Positions 1 through 8,721 of a stretch of DNA of 55,796 nucleotides are shown piece by piece. Within the stretch, counting starts at the first letter, position 1. Each line of letters opens with the position of its first letter. The DNA comes from an uncultured bacterium (lineage in GTDB: Bacteria; Verrucomicrobiota; Kiritimatiellia; RFP12; CAIWXQ01). The notes under the pieces were generated by a model. It was given only the letters and a program-made list of their open reading frames with translations, searched no databases and was not told the origin of the DNA. The translations under genes were made by a program, and so were the position numbers. The stretch is from NCBI GenBank assembly GCA_903861045.1, contig CAIOST010000120.1:1-55796 (forward strand). The letters are read 5' to 3'.

Positions 1-13
1 AGGCCTGCATATA

Positions 14-650
14 TTGATACGGCGTCGAAATGTACTGGTTATGTGGGTTGCACTTATGGGAGGTTTCGCGATGAACGGTTTATCCGCGGATGTTAGCGTC
101 GAGCCGAAAGAGAATCAGGCCTATCTTCTGAATCCGGGTAAAGGGTGGATCATCTATTCGGGATTCGCCAACGCGAGTACGGCCGCCTGGACCAAAGCGT
201 CGGTCGGGTATGCGCGCTACATGTGGCAGGATATCCACACGAACGATGGGGTACTGGTTCAAGCTGACGCTGGCGTCCTACCCGGCGGACCTCGCCAACG
301 GCACCACCGGGAAGCTCTCCTTTCGGATGCGGAATGACGGCGTGGCGCCTATCTACATCAAGGGTCACCGCGCGGTCGTGAAAGTGGCGCTGATGGACAA
401 CGCCACGAACGTCCTCAGCACCGTGACCTTGAAAGGGGTGAATCCGTTCGCTTGGAAACCCGGCGAGACGATCGCGCAAGCGGCCGAGTTCACCTTCCCC
501 AAGAACGCCAAGGGGTCGAAGCTGGCGCTGGGGGTGTTCACCAGGGAGTCCCTCGCCAATCCGGATATCAAGTTGGGGATTGATAACGGGACGCCCTTCT
601 TTGTTCGACCAGATAGCCACGCCCCAAACGCGCGACCGCTCTGGCGGTGA
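14..650 (+). pseudogene. DUF4832-type secreted protein, internally deleted remnant
   Basis: The 5' part (to about 245) reads as a signal peptide followed by an NPGKGW motif, the usual opening of DUF4874/DUF4832 proteins. The 3' part (about 250-648, in another frame) reads YWFKLTLASYPADLANG and then an immunoglobulin-like region with RNDGVAPIY, which resembles the C-terminal DUF4832 domain. The two parts meet near 245-252 with a frame change, and the several hundred residues expected between them are missing. I therefore read it as a gene that lost its catalytic-type middle. The first usable start is a TTG at 14; an ATG at 41 also leaves a signal peptide. Family assignment is by pattern recognition. 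An assembly or sequencing error could explain the frameshift but not the missing length. Confidence 0.6.
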
Positions 651-827
651 AATCCGGCCTGAACCCTGAACCCTTCCCTCCTGAGCAGTTACTTTTCAGA
701 AATGTACATTGTCATGGCAGCCAAGATCGGCGATAAATATCGCGCGAATGCCAGTCCAAGGATTCCGCAGCCGATCGCGCACAGCCGCCGGAGCTGGATC
801 CCGCCAGGGAAAAGGGAGGCCGTGACC

Positions 828-3800
828 ATGAGCAGATTGATGGACATCGTGAGCCGTCTGACCAAGGCAGCCAAGGCGGGGCGGTTCCGCCGTGCGCGCG
901 CTGCCAGCCATACCCTCCGCCCGCAACCCTCCGTCCTTCGCCATTTGCTCCCGCTGCTCCTGCTCGCGGCGTGGGGCGGCTTGGCCGCCGACGCGCCGGC
1001 GGCCACCCCGCCGGCGAGTGCGACCGCACCCACACAGACCGTCGGCAAGTTAACGCTGAATGGCGCTAAGTATGAGGGCGAGATCCACAATGGCCAAGCC
1101 AACGGCAAAGGCAAGTTGACGCTTGACGATGGCCGGAGGTACGTCGGCGAGTTCAAGGACAATCAGCGGCATGGGCAAGGAACCTGGACCGTCGAGGGCT
1201 TTAAGTACACGGGCGGTTGGCAGAACGACAGCTATCACGGGCAAGGGACCGAGACCTACCCCCGGGGGCGGAAGTATGTGGGCGAGTTCAAGGACGGCTT
1301 CCGCAACGGACAAGGGATCATGACCTTGCCCGATGGCCGGAAGTTCGAGGGCGAGTGGCAGCGGAACAACTATGTGGGGCCGGTCGGGACGAAGCCGGCC
1401 GAAGGCGGGAGCACCGGCCTGCCGTCCGCCGTGCCGAAACCGGGTTCGGCGCATCCCGGGGCGGCAAGCACCGTACGCGGGGTGTCCGATCCAAGCCTCG
1501 TCGTCTGGTACAAGTTCGACGAGGGCGCCCGGGACTCTTCGGGTAACGGATTGCACGGCGGCATCGAGGGTACCGTACCGTGGGAGCCAGGGTGCATCGG
1601 CTCAGGCGCGGCGGCCTGCCGGGAGGGGTACATCCGCCTGCCGGACCTCAGCGGCAGGTTTACCACCGAAGCGACCTTGTCGGTGTGGATCAAAATGGAT
1701 AGCGCGGCGCCCTTGGGGCAGAGCATATTCAATTTCGGCGAGGGCGGCGCGGATCACTATCCGTGGACCGATGGGAAGATCTATGTCGACGCGCTTAGGA
1801 ACGGCGGGGTGTCATTCCCGGCGCCCGCCACGGTGGACCGGACGAAATGGCACCATCTGGCCGTAACGCACAAGCCCGGCCCCGATACTTGGAAGTGCTA
1901 CATCAACGGCACGCTGGCAGGCTGCTTCGCAGGTCAGGACGCGATCACCTTGCCGGCGGGCTCCAACTTGGGGAACGGCGGCTATGGCTACGCAGCAGCC
2001 GCGTTTGACGACTTCCGTCTCTACAGTCGGGCGCTCTCCTCTAACGAGGTGCAGGCCCTTTACGGTCAGGGGCTTGAGCCGACCGCGCAGGCTGCGACGC
2101 CACCACCGGTTGGCAGCGACGCGGCCGTACTGGTAAACGAGGACACGGTCTGGCGGCACCTGCACCTAGAGGGGCCCTCCTACTTCCTGCTCGACGATCC
2201 GGCGCCGGAAGTCAATTTTGGGGGAACCCCGGAGATCGTCCAGACGGCCTTGGGTCCCATGGCCAAGGTGGGCACCTCGCATGGCTTCAGTCAGGCCGGG
2301 GTGAGGGTGTGGCGACCGGAGGCGACCTCGCCGGCGCCATCGCCCGACTGGGCCGGCCCGACGTTTGACGATAGCCTGTGGCTGCGCGCTAGCTGGCCGC
2401 AGCCGGTCCCCGATCTGAGCCGGGGGGTGGTCGAGAAAGAGGCCGCTTCCTTTCTCAAGAAGGCCAATCCGTTCGACACGGTGGTGGTGCTGGCGCGCAG
2501 TCGCTTCGAGATCAAGGACCCGCAGCGCGTGAAGACCTGCCGTTTTTCGCTGGATTATTGGGGGGGCGTGGTGGTGTATGTGAACGGCAAGGAAGCCGCG
2601 CGTGGTCACCTGCCCGGCCAGGAGACCAACCTGCTGGCGCGACTGGCCGAGCCATACCCGGAGAAGGTCCTACCCTTTAAGAGCCCCTTCGCTGCCGCAG
2701 GTTGTCTCCGGCAGTTACGCGAAGTGGAGATTCCTGCGTCCCTGCTGCGGCCGGGCGTGAACGTGCTGGCTGTGGAGGCGCATCCCGCACCGATCCTATA
2801 CTCCACCTGGAAGCGCTACGACGAATACTACGCGTGGCCCGCCATCGGCGTGGCGCGGGCGCAACTGACCGTGGCGCCGGTGAGCGCCGCCGTAACGAAC
2901 GGACTACGTCGGCAGGGGGTGCAAGTATGGAATTGCGCGGCGAGCGACACGCTGACTTTCGGCAACGACTTGCGCGAGACGGGGCCTGTTCAGCCGGTGC
3001 TGATCCGCGCGGCCCGCAACAGCGTCTTCTCCGGCCGCTTGGTGGTGGGGTCCGATCAGACGATCAAGGGGTTGACGGTGAGCGTGGGGGATCTGGTCAA
3101 GGTTGCGGCCGGGGTGGAACCCGGTTCTCCCAAGGTGGCGTCTGCCGGTGCCGCTAAGATCCCCGCTGCGGCAGTCCGCGTGCGCTGCGCCGTACCCGCC
3201 ACCCCCGGTAAATCCTGGGTGCCGGCGGTGCGGTTCGATGGTCTGCTCGATCAGATTCCGGCGGAGATTCCGGCCTACGTGGCAAGTACGGCAACCAAGG
3301 CCCTGGCACCGTTGTGGTTCACGGTGCGGGTGCCCGCCACCGTGCCGGCCGGCCGGTACGAGGGCCGGATCACGATCGCAGCGCAGGGCTTTCCGCCCCA
3401 GACCGTGCCGCTACACGTGCAGGTGTGCGACTGGGCCATGCCCGATGTACAGGACTGGCGCATGCAGAACTTCATCTACCATGCGGAAGAGCTGGAAGCG
3501 AAGTACTACGGAGTGACGAACTACTCCGCCAGGCATCTCGAGTTGGTGGGTAAGACGCTGGCCGCGCTGGCCGAGTTGAACTCGCGGCAGGTGATGGCCA
3601 ACCTGGTGTGTGACTTCTTCGCCTGCGGCTATGGCGGGGGCAGCTCCAACCCGGAGTCGCTGGTGAGGTGGGTCAAGCAGCCGGACGGCACCTTTAAGCA
3701 CGACTTCACGAACTTCGACCGCTATTTGGACATGGTGGCCAAGACCATCGGCAAGCCCCGGACCCTGCGGCTGAATTGTTGGGGCGAATATAATCCCAAA

Positions 3801-4811
3801 CGTACCAATACGACTTGGATTGACCCGGGCTTCGACAACACCGGGGAGCGGCCGGTGACCGTCTTCGATCCGGCGACCGGCCAGCTCAGCCGCATGAAGC
3901 AACCGCCGCTGGGTACTGAGGAGAACTATCGCTTCTGGAAACCGGTGTTCGACGAGGTGCGCAAGAAGATCAAGGCCCGCGGCTGGCTGGATGAGACCAC
4001 CCTGGGCTACAGCGCCTGGTTTGCCTCGTCCTTCCCGGCGCTGGTGGACGTGGCCAACCGGCTCTGGCCCGGCGCCGAGTGGAGCTTCACCGGCCACAAC
4101 GGCTCGCAGGACATGCTCTTCCGCGGATCGGATACCAACCTCGCCATGATCGTGCGTCACAGCGACACGGTGTATGTGTCCCCGCGCATGGGCGTTCAAA
4201 CCGCACCGAAGGAAGTGAAGATCGGCTGGGCCGAGGAGGCACAAAGTAAGATCTACATGCGCGCCGAGGACCGACAACCGCTCTGGCTACTGGATGGGCC
4301 ACGGCGCAACACCTTCACCTTCGGCTGCCGCATGTATCAGCGCGACGATTTTCCGTTGAGCGATATGCGCCTCTTGGCCGAAAACTACGTGCTTCTGAAC
4401 GGGTTTGATGGCTTGGGCGATTTCGGCGCGAATCTCTTCCCGATGAAGAAACCAGCGGGCGGCTATTACATCCCGGCCGCCGGCGCCGGCACAGGGTGGG
4501 CCGGGGACTACCGCAGCACGCTCGCGCTGCTCTATCCCGGCCCTGACGGCCCGGTGGCGACCGAGCGCTTTGAGGCGCTGCGCGAGGGGCTGGAGCTGTG
4601 CGAGGCCGTCATGTTTGTTAAAAACGCGCTGGCAAAGCAACGCACGCTGCTTTCGTCCGACCTGCAGCAGCGGGCCGAGCGCTATCTAAGCGAACGCGAT
4701 TTCCACTACCCCCGGCTCGATTTCCACGTGCGGTACCTTCAGGCCGCGGAAGACGCGCGCCTGCTCGACCTGGCTGGCGAGCTGGCTAAGGAGTTGGCGA
4801 AGAAGAAATGA
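828..4811 (+). CDS. Secreted MORN-repeat / LamG / DUF4091 glycoside-hydrolase-like protein
   Basis: This is a large exported protein of about 1327 residues, probably acting on polysaccharide or at the cell surface. I chose the ATG at 828 because GGGAGG lies 8 bases upstream and a basic stretch plus LPLLLLAAWGGLAA (residues 41-54) gives a signal peptide. An open frame extends back to 702 but lacks those signals. Domains in order are five MORN repeats (about residues 80-185; YEGE, YVGEFKD, GQG units), a LamG/concanavalin-like domain (about 224-410; begins VVWYKFDEGARDSSGNG), a middle region with beta-sandwich character, and a C-terminal DUF4091/GH123-like TIM-barrel region (about 790-1327) ending with the LREGLELCEAV helix usual for that family. 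MORN repeats on an exported hydrolase-like protein are unusual. The substrate is unknown. It sits next to a DUF4832 remnant. Confidence 0.8.
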   Translation: MSRLMDIVSRLTKAAKAGRFRRARAASHTLRPQPSVLRHLLPLLLLAAWGGLAADAPAATPPASATAPTQTVGKLTLNGAKYEGEIHNGQANGKGKLTLDDGRRYVGEFKDNQRHGQGTWTVEGFKYTGGWQNDSYHGQGTETYPRGRKYVGEFKDGFRNGQGIMTLPDGRKFEGEWQRNNYVGPVGTKPAEGGSTGLPSAVPKPGSAHPGAASTVRGVSDPSLVVWYKFDEGARDSSGNGLHGGIEGTVPWEPGCIGSGAAACREGYIRLPDLSGRFTTEATLSVWIKMDSAAPLGQSIFNFGEGGADHYPWTDGKIYVDALRNGGVSFPAPATVDRTKWHHLAVTHKPGPDTWKCYINGTLAGCFAGQDAITLPAGSNLGNGGYGYAAAAFDDFRLYSRALSSNEVQALYGQGLEPTAQAATPPPVGSDAAVLVNEDTVWRHLHLEGPSYFLLDDPAPEVNFGGTPEIVQTALGPMAKVGTSHGFSQAGVRVWRPEATSPAPSPDWAGPTFDDSLWLRASWPQPVPDLSRGVVEKEAASFLKKANPFDTVVVLARSRFEIKDPQRVKTCRFSLDYWGGVVVYVNGKEAARGHLPGQETNLLARLAEPYPEKVLPFKSPFAAAGCLRQLREVEIPASLLRPGVNVLAVEAHPAPILYSTWKRYDEYYAWPAIGVARAQLTVAPVSAAVTNGLRRQGVQVWNCAASDTLTFGNDLRETGPVQPVLIRAARNSVFSGRLVVGSDQTIKGLTVSVGDLVKVAAGVEPGSPKVASAGAAKIPAAAVRVRCAVPATPGKSWVPAVRFDGLLDQIPAEIPAYVASTATKALAPLWFTVRVPATVPAGRYEGRITIAAQGFPPQTVPLHVQVCDWAMPDVQDWRMQNFIYHAEELEAKYYGVTNYSARHLELVGKTLAALAELNSRQVMANLVCDFFACGYGGGSSNPESLVRWVKQPDGTFKHDFTNFDRYLDMVAKTIGKPRTLRLNCWGEYNPKRTNTTWIDPGFDNTGERPVTVFDPATGQLSRMKQPPLGTEENYRFWKPVFDEVRKKIKARGWLDETTLGYSAWFASSFPALVDVANRLWPGAEWSFTGHNGSQDMLFRGSDTNLAMIVRHSDTVYVSPRMGVQTAPKEVKIGWAEEAQSKIYMRAEDRQPLWLLDGPRRNTFTFGCRMYQRDDFPLSDMRLLAENYVLLNGFDGLGDFGANLFPMKKPAGGYYIPAAGAGTGWAGDYRSTLALLYPGPDGPVATERFEALREGLELCEAVMFVKNALAKQRTLLSSDLQQRAERYLSERDFHYPRLDFHVRYLQAAEDARLLDLAGELAKELAKKK

Positions 4812-4834
4812 TCGGCAATGTAAGGAACAAATGT

Positions 4835-5653
4835 ATGTTAGCTGACTATCACATGCACACGACGCTCTGCCGGCACGCGCACGGCACGCCTGAGGAGTAT
4901 GCCGCGGCAGCGGTGCGCAGGGGGCTGGCGGAGATCTGCTTCACGGATCACGTTCCGCTCGACGACCAGAAGTTCGGGCCGACCATGCTGCGGAGCGAGT
5001 TTCCCGTCTATCAGGAGATGATTGCCCGCTGCCGTGCCACGGCGGGCCTGCCGGTCCTGTTCGGCATTGAAGCGGATTTCTGGCCGGAGCAGGAGTTCAT
5101 GGATCTCTTCCGGGAGTGGCTGCCCGCCCAGCCGTTCGACGTGGTGTTGGGTTCCGTGCACGCCATCCGGGGGTGGGTCTACACCAACGGCGGGGCGGAC
5201 CTGGAAAAGTGGAAAACCGTGGATGTGGCGGCGGCCTGGCAGGAGTATTTCGACCTGGTGGGGCAGATGGCCGACACCGGGCTCTTCGACATCGTGACGC
5301 ATCTCGACGCACCCAAGCATTCCGGCTACTGGCCGCCCGCCGCGCAGATCCCGGAGATCGTACAGCCGGCCCTGGATCGCATTGCCGCCGCCGGTATGGG
5401 GATCGAGCTCAATACGTCCGGCCTAATCCGCCCCTGTAAGGAGATCTATCCGTCGCTGCCGATCCTCGTCATGGCGCGGGAGCGCGGCATTCCCATCAGT
5501 TTCGGTTCCGACTCGCACGGTCCCGCGGATCTTGGTCGCTACTTCGACCAAGCCCTGAAACTGGCGAAGGCTGCCGGTTACACGCACTGCCTGCGCATGC
5601 GTGGCAGGAAGAAGCAACTCGTGCCGCTGCCGCACGATTTCGCCGTCGCGTAG
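4835..5653 (+). CDS. PHP-domain phosphoesterase, histidinol-phosphatase (HisK) family
   Basis: A 272-residue cytoplasmic metal-dependent phosphatase of the polymerase-and-histidinol-phosphatase superfamily. Visible metal-ligand motifs are DYHMHTTLCRHA near the N terminus, FTDHVPL about 40 residues later, GIEADFW, a central VLGSVHAI, VTHLDAPK and the C-terminal FGSDSHGP. These correspond to the PHP His/Asp ligand set. I chose the ATG at 4835 because AAGGA lies 8 bases upstream and the protein then begins directly with the PHP strand; an upstream ATG at 4808 overlaps the previous stop. It could be the histidinol phosphatase of histidine synthesis or a general phosphoesterase; no his genes are nearby, so the substrate is open. 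Confidence 0.85.
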   Translation: MLADYHMHTTLCRHAHGTPEEYAAAAVRRGLAEICFTDHVPLDDQKFGPTMLRSEFPVYQEMIARCRATAGLPVLFGIEADFWPEQEFMDLFREWLPAQPFDVVLGSVHAIRGWVYTNGGADLEKWKTVDVAAAWQEYFDLVGQMADTGLFDIVTHLDAPKHSGYWPPAAQIPEIVQPALDRIAAAGMGIELNTSGLIRPCKEIYPSLPILVMARERGIPISFGSDSHGPADLGRYFDQALKLAKAAGYTHCLRMRGRKKQLVPLPHDFAVA

Positions 5654-5823
5654 TACCTGATTTCTGAAGAAGCGCGAGGGCCGCAGTTTGGGGGGGCAGA
5701 CACTTGCCTTGACGGTAGTTGGTTAATTGTAATTACCTTCGACTTTTGGAACCAGTCTTGGCCGGGCATGATCCGGTATTCCTGCCGGACGATGGTGCGG
5801 CCGGACGGGATGGTGGTTGTTCG

Positions 5824-7610
5824 TAGGGCTGTGGCCTGCGGGGAGGGAATGGGACGCTATTTTGTCCAGTCGGCGCGATCACACCGAAGCAGTTTTATGG
5901 GCCGCGCCAGCGTATTCGCGCGAAGGATGTCGAGAAGACGACCCGGACGACGTGCCCTTATTGTGGCGTGGGGTGCCAGTTGGAGATTGCCACGTGCAAG
6001 ACGATGGTGGATGGCAAGCCCACCGATACCGTGGTGCAGGTGACGGGGGCCGAGGCGATCCCGAACAACGGCCGAACCTGCGTCAAGGGCCGTTTTGGAT
6101 TGGATTTTGCCAACCGGCCGGACCGGCTGCGGCAGCCGATGATCCGCAAGGATGACCAGTTGGTTGAGGTGGCGTGGCCGGAGGCCCTGGCGTATGCGGC
6201 GCGCCGGCTGCAGGAGATCAGCTCCGCGCATGGCCCGGATGCAATTGCCGGTCTGGCCTCCGCACGCTGCACCAACGAAGAGAACTACCTCTTCCAAAAG
6301 TTTATGCGCTCGGTGATCGGCACCAACAACGTCGATCATTGTGCGCGCCTGTGCCATGCATCCACGGTAGCGGGCTTGGCGATCTCGTTCGGTTCGGGTG
6401 CCATGACGAATTCCATCGCCGAGCTGGAGTCGGCCCAGGTGATCTTGGTCACGGGTTCGAACACGACCGAAGCTCATCCGGTGATCGCCACCTTCATCAA
6501 GCGTGCCGTGGAGGCCAACGGTGCCAAGCTGATCGTGGTGGACCCGCGGAACATTGACCTGGTCCGCCATGCGGCGGTGTGGCTGCGGCAGAAAAACGGC
6601 ACGGACATCGCCTGGATCAACGGGATGGTGCACGTTATCCTGGCCAACGGCTGGGAAAACAAGGCCTTCATCGAGAAGCACTGCGAGAACTTCGAAGCCC
6701 TGCGGGCGTCGGTCCAGTCGTTCACCCCGGCCCTCGTCGAGGAGCTTTGCGGCATCGCGCCGGCGGATCGGGCCGAGGCCGCCCGGCTCTTCGCACAGAC
6801 CGACCGCGGGTCCATTGTGTACTCGATGGGCATCACCCAGCATGCGCACGGCACCGACAATGTGAAAGCCCTGGCGAACCTGGCCATGGTGACGGGTAAT
6901 ATCGGTCGGGAAGGCACCGGCGTCAACCCGCTGCGCGGCCAGAACAATGTGCAGGGTGCCTGCGACATGGGCGCCCTGCCCAACGTCTACGCCGGCTATC
7001 AGAAGGTGGACGACGCGGCGGCCCGCGAGAAGTTCGCCCAAGCCTGGGGTGCCTCGCAGCTTTCCAGCAAGCCCGGCCTGACGGTGGTGGAGGTCATGCA
7101 CGCGGCGCATGCGGGGCAGATCAAGGGGCTCTACATCATGGGCGAAAACCCCATGGTTTCCGATCCGAACCTCAACCATGTGCGGGAAGCGCTGGAACAC
7201 GTGGATTTCCTGATGGTGCAGGATATCTTTCTCACGGCGACGGCGCAGTTGGCCGATGTCGTGCTGCCGGCCTGTTCCTTTCTTGAGAAGGATGGCACCT
7301 ATGTCAACGGATCGTCGCGTATTGCCAATCCGGAAGGTCATCGCGGCACCGGGCGAGGCGCGGGATGACTGGAGCATGATCCATGAGTTGGCGCGCGCAT
7401 TGGGGCACAAGTGGGGCTACGACACCACCGAGGACATCCTCCGAGCTGCCGGTGTTTGTGACGAAGCGGGTGGCGCAGGGGAGCGTGTTCATCCCGTTCC
7501 ACTTTGCGGAAGCGGCTGCCAATGTTCTGACGATTGACGCGATTGCCCCAACGGCAAAAATTCCGGAGCTGAAGGTGTGCGCCGTGAAGATTGAGCGTGT
7601 GGCACCTTGA
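5824..7610 (+). pseudogene. Cysteine-type formate dehydrogenase alpha subunit, decayed copy
   Basis: The central part (about 5932-7310) is a good FdhA: CPYCGVGC binds the 4Fe-4S cluster, VDHCARLCHAST carries Cys (codon 6352) where the intact paralogue at 32172 has selenocysteine, and GQNNVQGACDMG is conserved. Three lesions are visible. The N-terminal ferredoxin region keeps only a CPVGAIT-like trace and sits behind a TAG at 5824-5826. A frameshift at about 7303-7310 moves the reading from GTYVN to TDRRVLPIRKVIAAPGEARDD. Finally about 200 residues are missing between DTTEDIL and a short end piece VFIPFHFAEAAANVLT that stops at 7608-7610. The encoded enzyme lacks part of the MGD-binding C-terminal domain and is very unlikely to work. 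Confidence 0.85.
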
Positions 7611-7678
7611 TGGCGTTGGGTTGCCGTGGGCACGGTCCGCCGTGGGGTGATTGTCCCTGCCCCTGCACCAGGATGGAC

Positions 7679-8350
7679 TTACCGCAAGACGCCAGGCACG
7701 GCTAGAGCCCCTCCCGGCCGGCCGGCTTGTTCCTTCTCCGCGCGCCACAGGTGCACCATCGAGAAGAGTTTTTCGATCTCCATGCGGATATCAATGCTTT
7801 GCACCAGACAATGATGATCGCTGCGCAGCGGAGCTCGCGTGAAATTCAGCACCCCCTGTACGGCCGAGCGGCGCAAGGTGTTCATGATGCTGGCTGTAGC
7901 TTCCTCTGGCACCGCCAGGATGGCCACGCGAATCTGGTTCTTTTCAAGAAAAGGCAGCAGTTCATGCACGTCCAGGATCGGCACCTCAGCCTGGGGTGCC
8001 AGTGTCTGCGGGTTTATATCAAAGCCCGCCACTACCCGGATGCCATCGCGCTTGCCGCCGTAGGTGTGTAGCAAGGCCGTGCCGATATTGCCGCAGCCAA
8101 TCACCACCACCGGTAGGGTCTCTGCCATGCCCAGCAGTTCCGAGAGCCGCTCCAGCAGATCCGCCACCCGGTATCCGCCGCGTTTCACCCCGTGCATGCC
8201 GAACGCCACGAAATCCTTGCGCACCTGCGAGGCGGAAACACCCAGCGCATCCGCCAGGTTGTCGGAAAAAACCTTCACAAAGCCCAGCCCCATCAACCGC
8301 AATAACACGCCGCGATAGCGTGACAACCGCTCAATGGCTTCTCTCGTCAT
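7679..8350 (-). CDS. rex: Redox-sensing transcriptional repressor Rex (copy 1)
   Basis: Rex represses fermentation and hydrogen genes when NADH is low and leaves DNA when NADH binds. This copy has about 223 residues: an N-terminal winged helix with LADALGVSASQVRKDF (recognition helix) and GVKRGGYRV (wing), then a Rossmann domain with the VVVIGCGNIG dinucleotide motif and the usual GVLNFT segment. The ATG at 8350 is preceded by GAGGGG; the open frame continues upstream to 8410 without a better site. It is encoded opposite the following MFS gene and directly after the decayed Cys-type fdh, so it may once have controlled that locus. I see no clear Rex operator in its own upstream region, unlike copy 2 at 47272. 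Confidence 0.92.
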   Translation of the reverse strand: MTREAIERLSRYRGVLLRLMGLGFVKVFSDNLADALGVSASQVRKDFVAFGMHGVKRGGYRVADLLERLSELLGMAETLPVVVIGCGNIGTALLHTYGGKRDGIRVVAGFDINPQTLAPQAEVPILDVHELLPFLEKNQIRVAILAVPEEATASIMNTLRRSAVQGVLNFTRAPLRSDHHCLVQSIDIRMEIEKLFSMVHLWRAEKEQAGRPGGALAVPGVLR

Positions 8351-8721
8351 GTGGCGACCCCTCGTTAGACTTATGCCATAATAAGTCACCCTAGTGTCAT
8401 GAATCAACATAATTGTAGCATAAGTGTCCTGTATATTAGCTTTGATAGGGGTCGTTAGTTCTTGTTTTATGGATAATGTTGCGATTATTAGCTTTTAATA
8501 TCGTATGATAACGACTCCGTACTTTTTTTGTTGCAGACAAAGACGAATGTTGGAACAATAGGACTTCTTTCGGGCAAAAGGCGTATGCTGCCTAGGGCTG
8601 CATGGATGGAAGTTGGAATAGCGGGAAAGTTATTTCATGATGCCAGCCATCGCCGGTTGCGTTCAGCCGGCTGATTTTGGCGATGAAGGACTCGTAGTTG
8701 GCTAAAGGAAGGTAGGGCGCG
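8351..8721. other. Intergenic region between divergent rex and MFS genes
   Basis: The 371 bp are AT-rich from about 8380 to 8570, consistent with promoters for both genes, but I cannot assign confident -35/-10 pairs. A stem-loop at 8648-8685 (arms CATCGCC and GGCGATG, with an inner CCGG/CCGG pair) lies in the probable 5' leader of the MFS transcript. No match to the Rex operator TTGTGA-N6-TCACAA was found here, and I see no small gene. Confidence 0.5.

Noticed and set aside
3411-4277. Long minus-strand open frame (288 codons) opposite the MORN/DUF4091 gene
   Set aside because: His/Arg-rich shadow frame with no family features, opposite a gene with clear domains. The same holds for long minus-strand frames at 5857-7410 and 32082-34976.
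8351-8721. Rex operator between rex copy 1 and the MFS gene
   Set aside because: TCACCC and TTGCGA half-sites are present, but none has a partner at the 6-base spacing.
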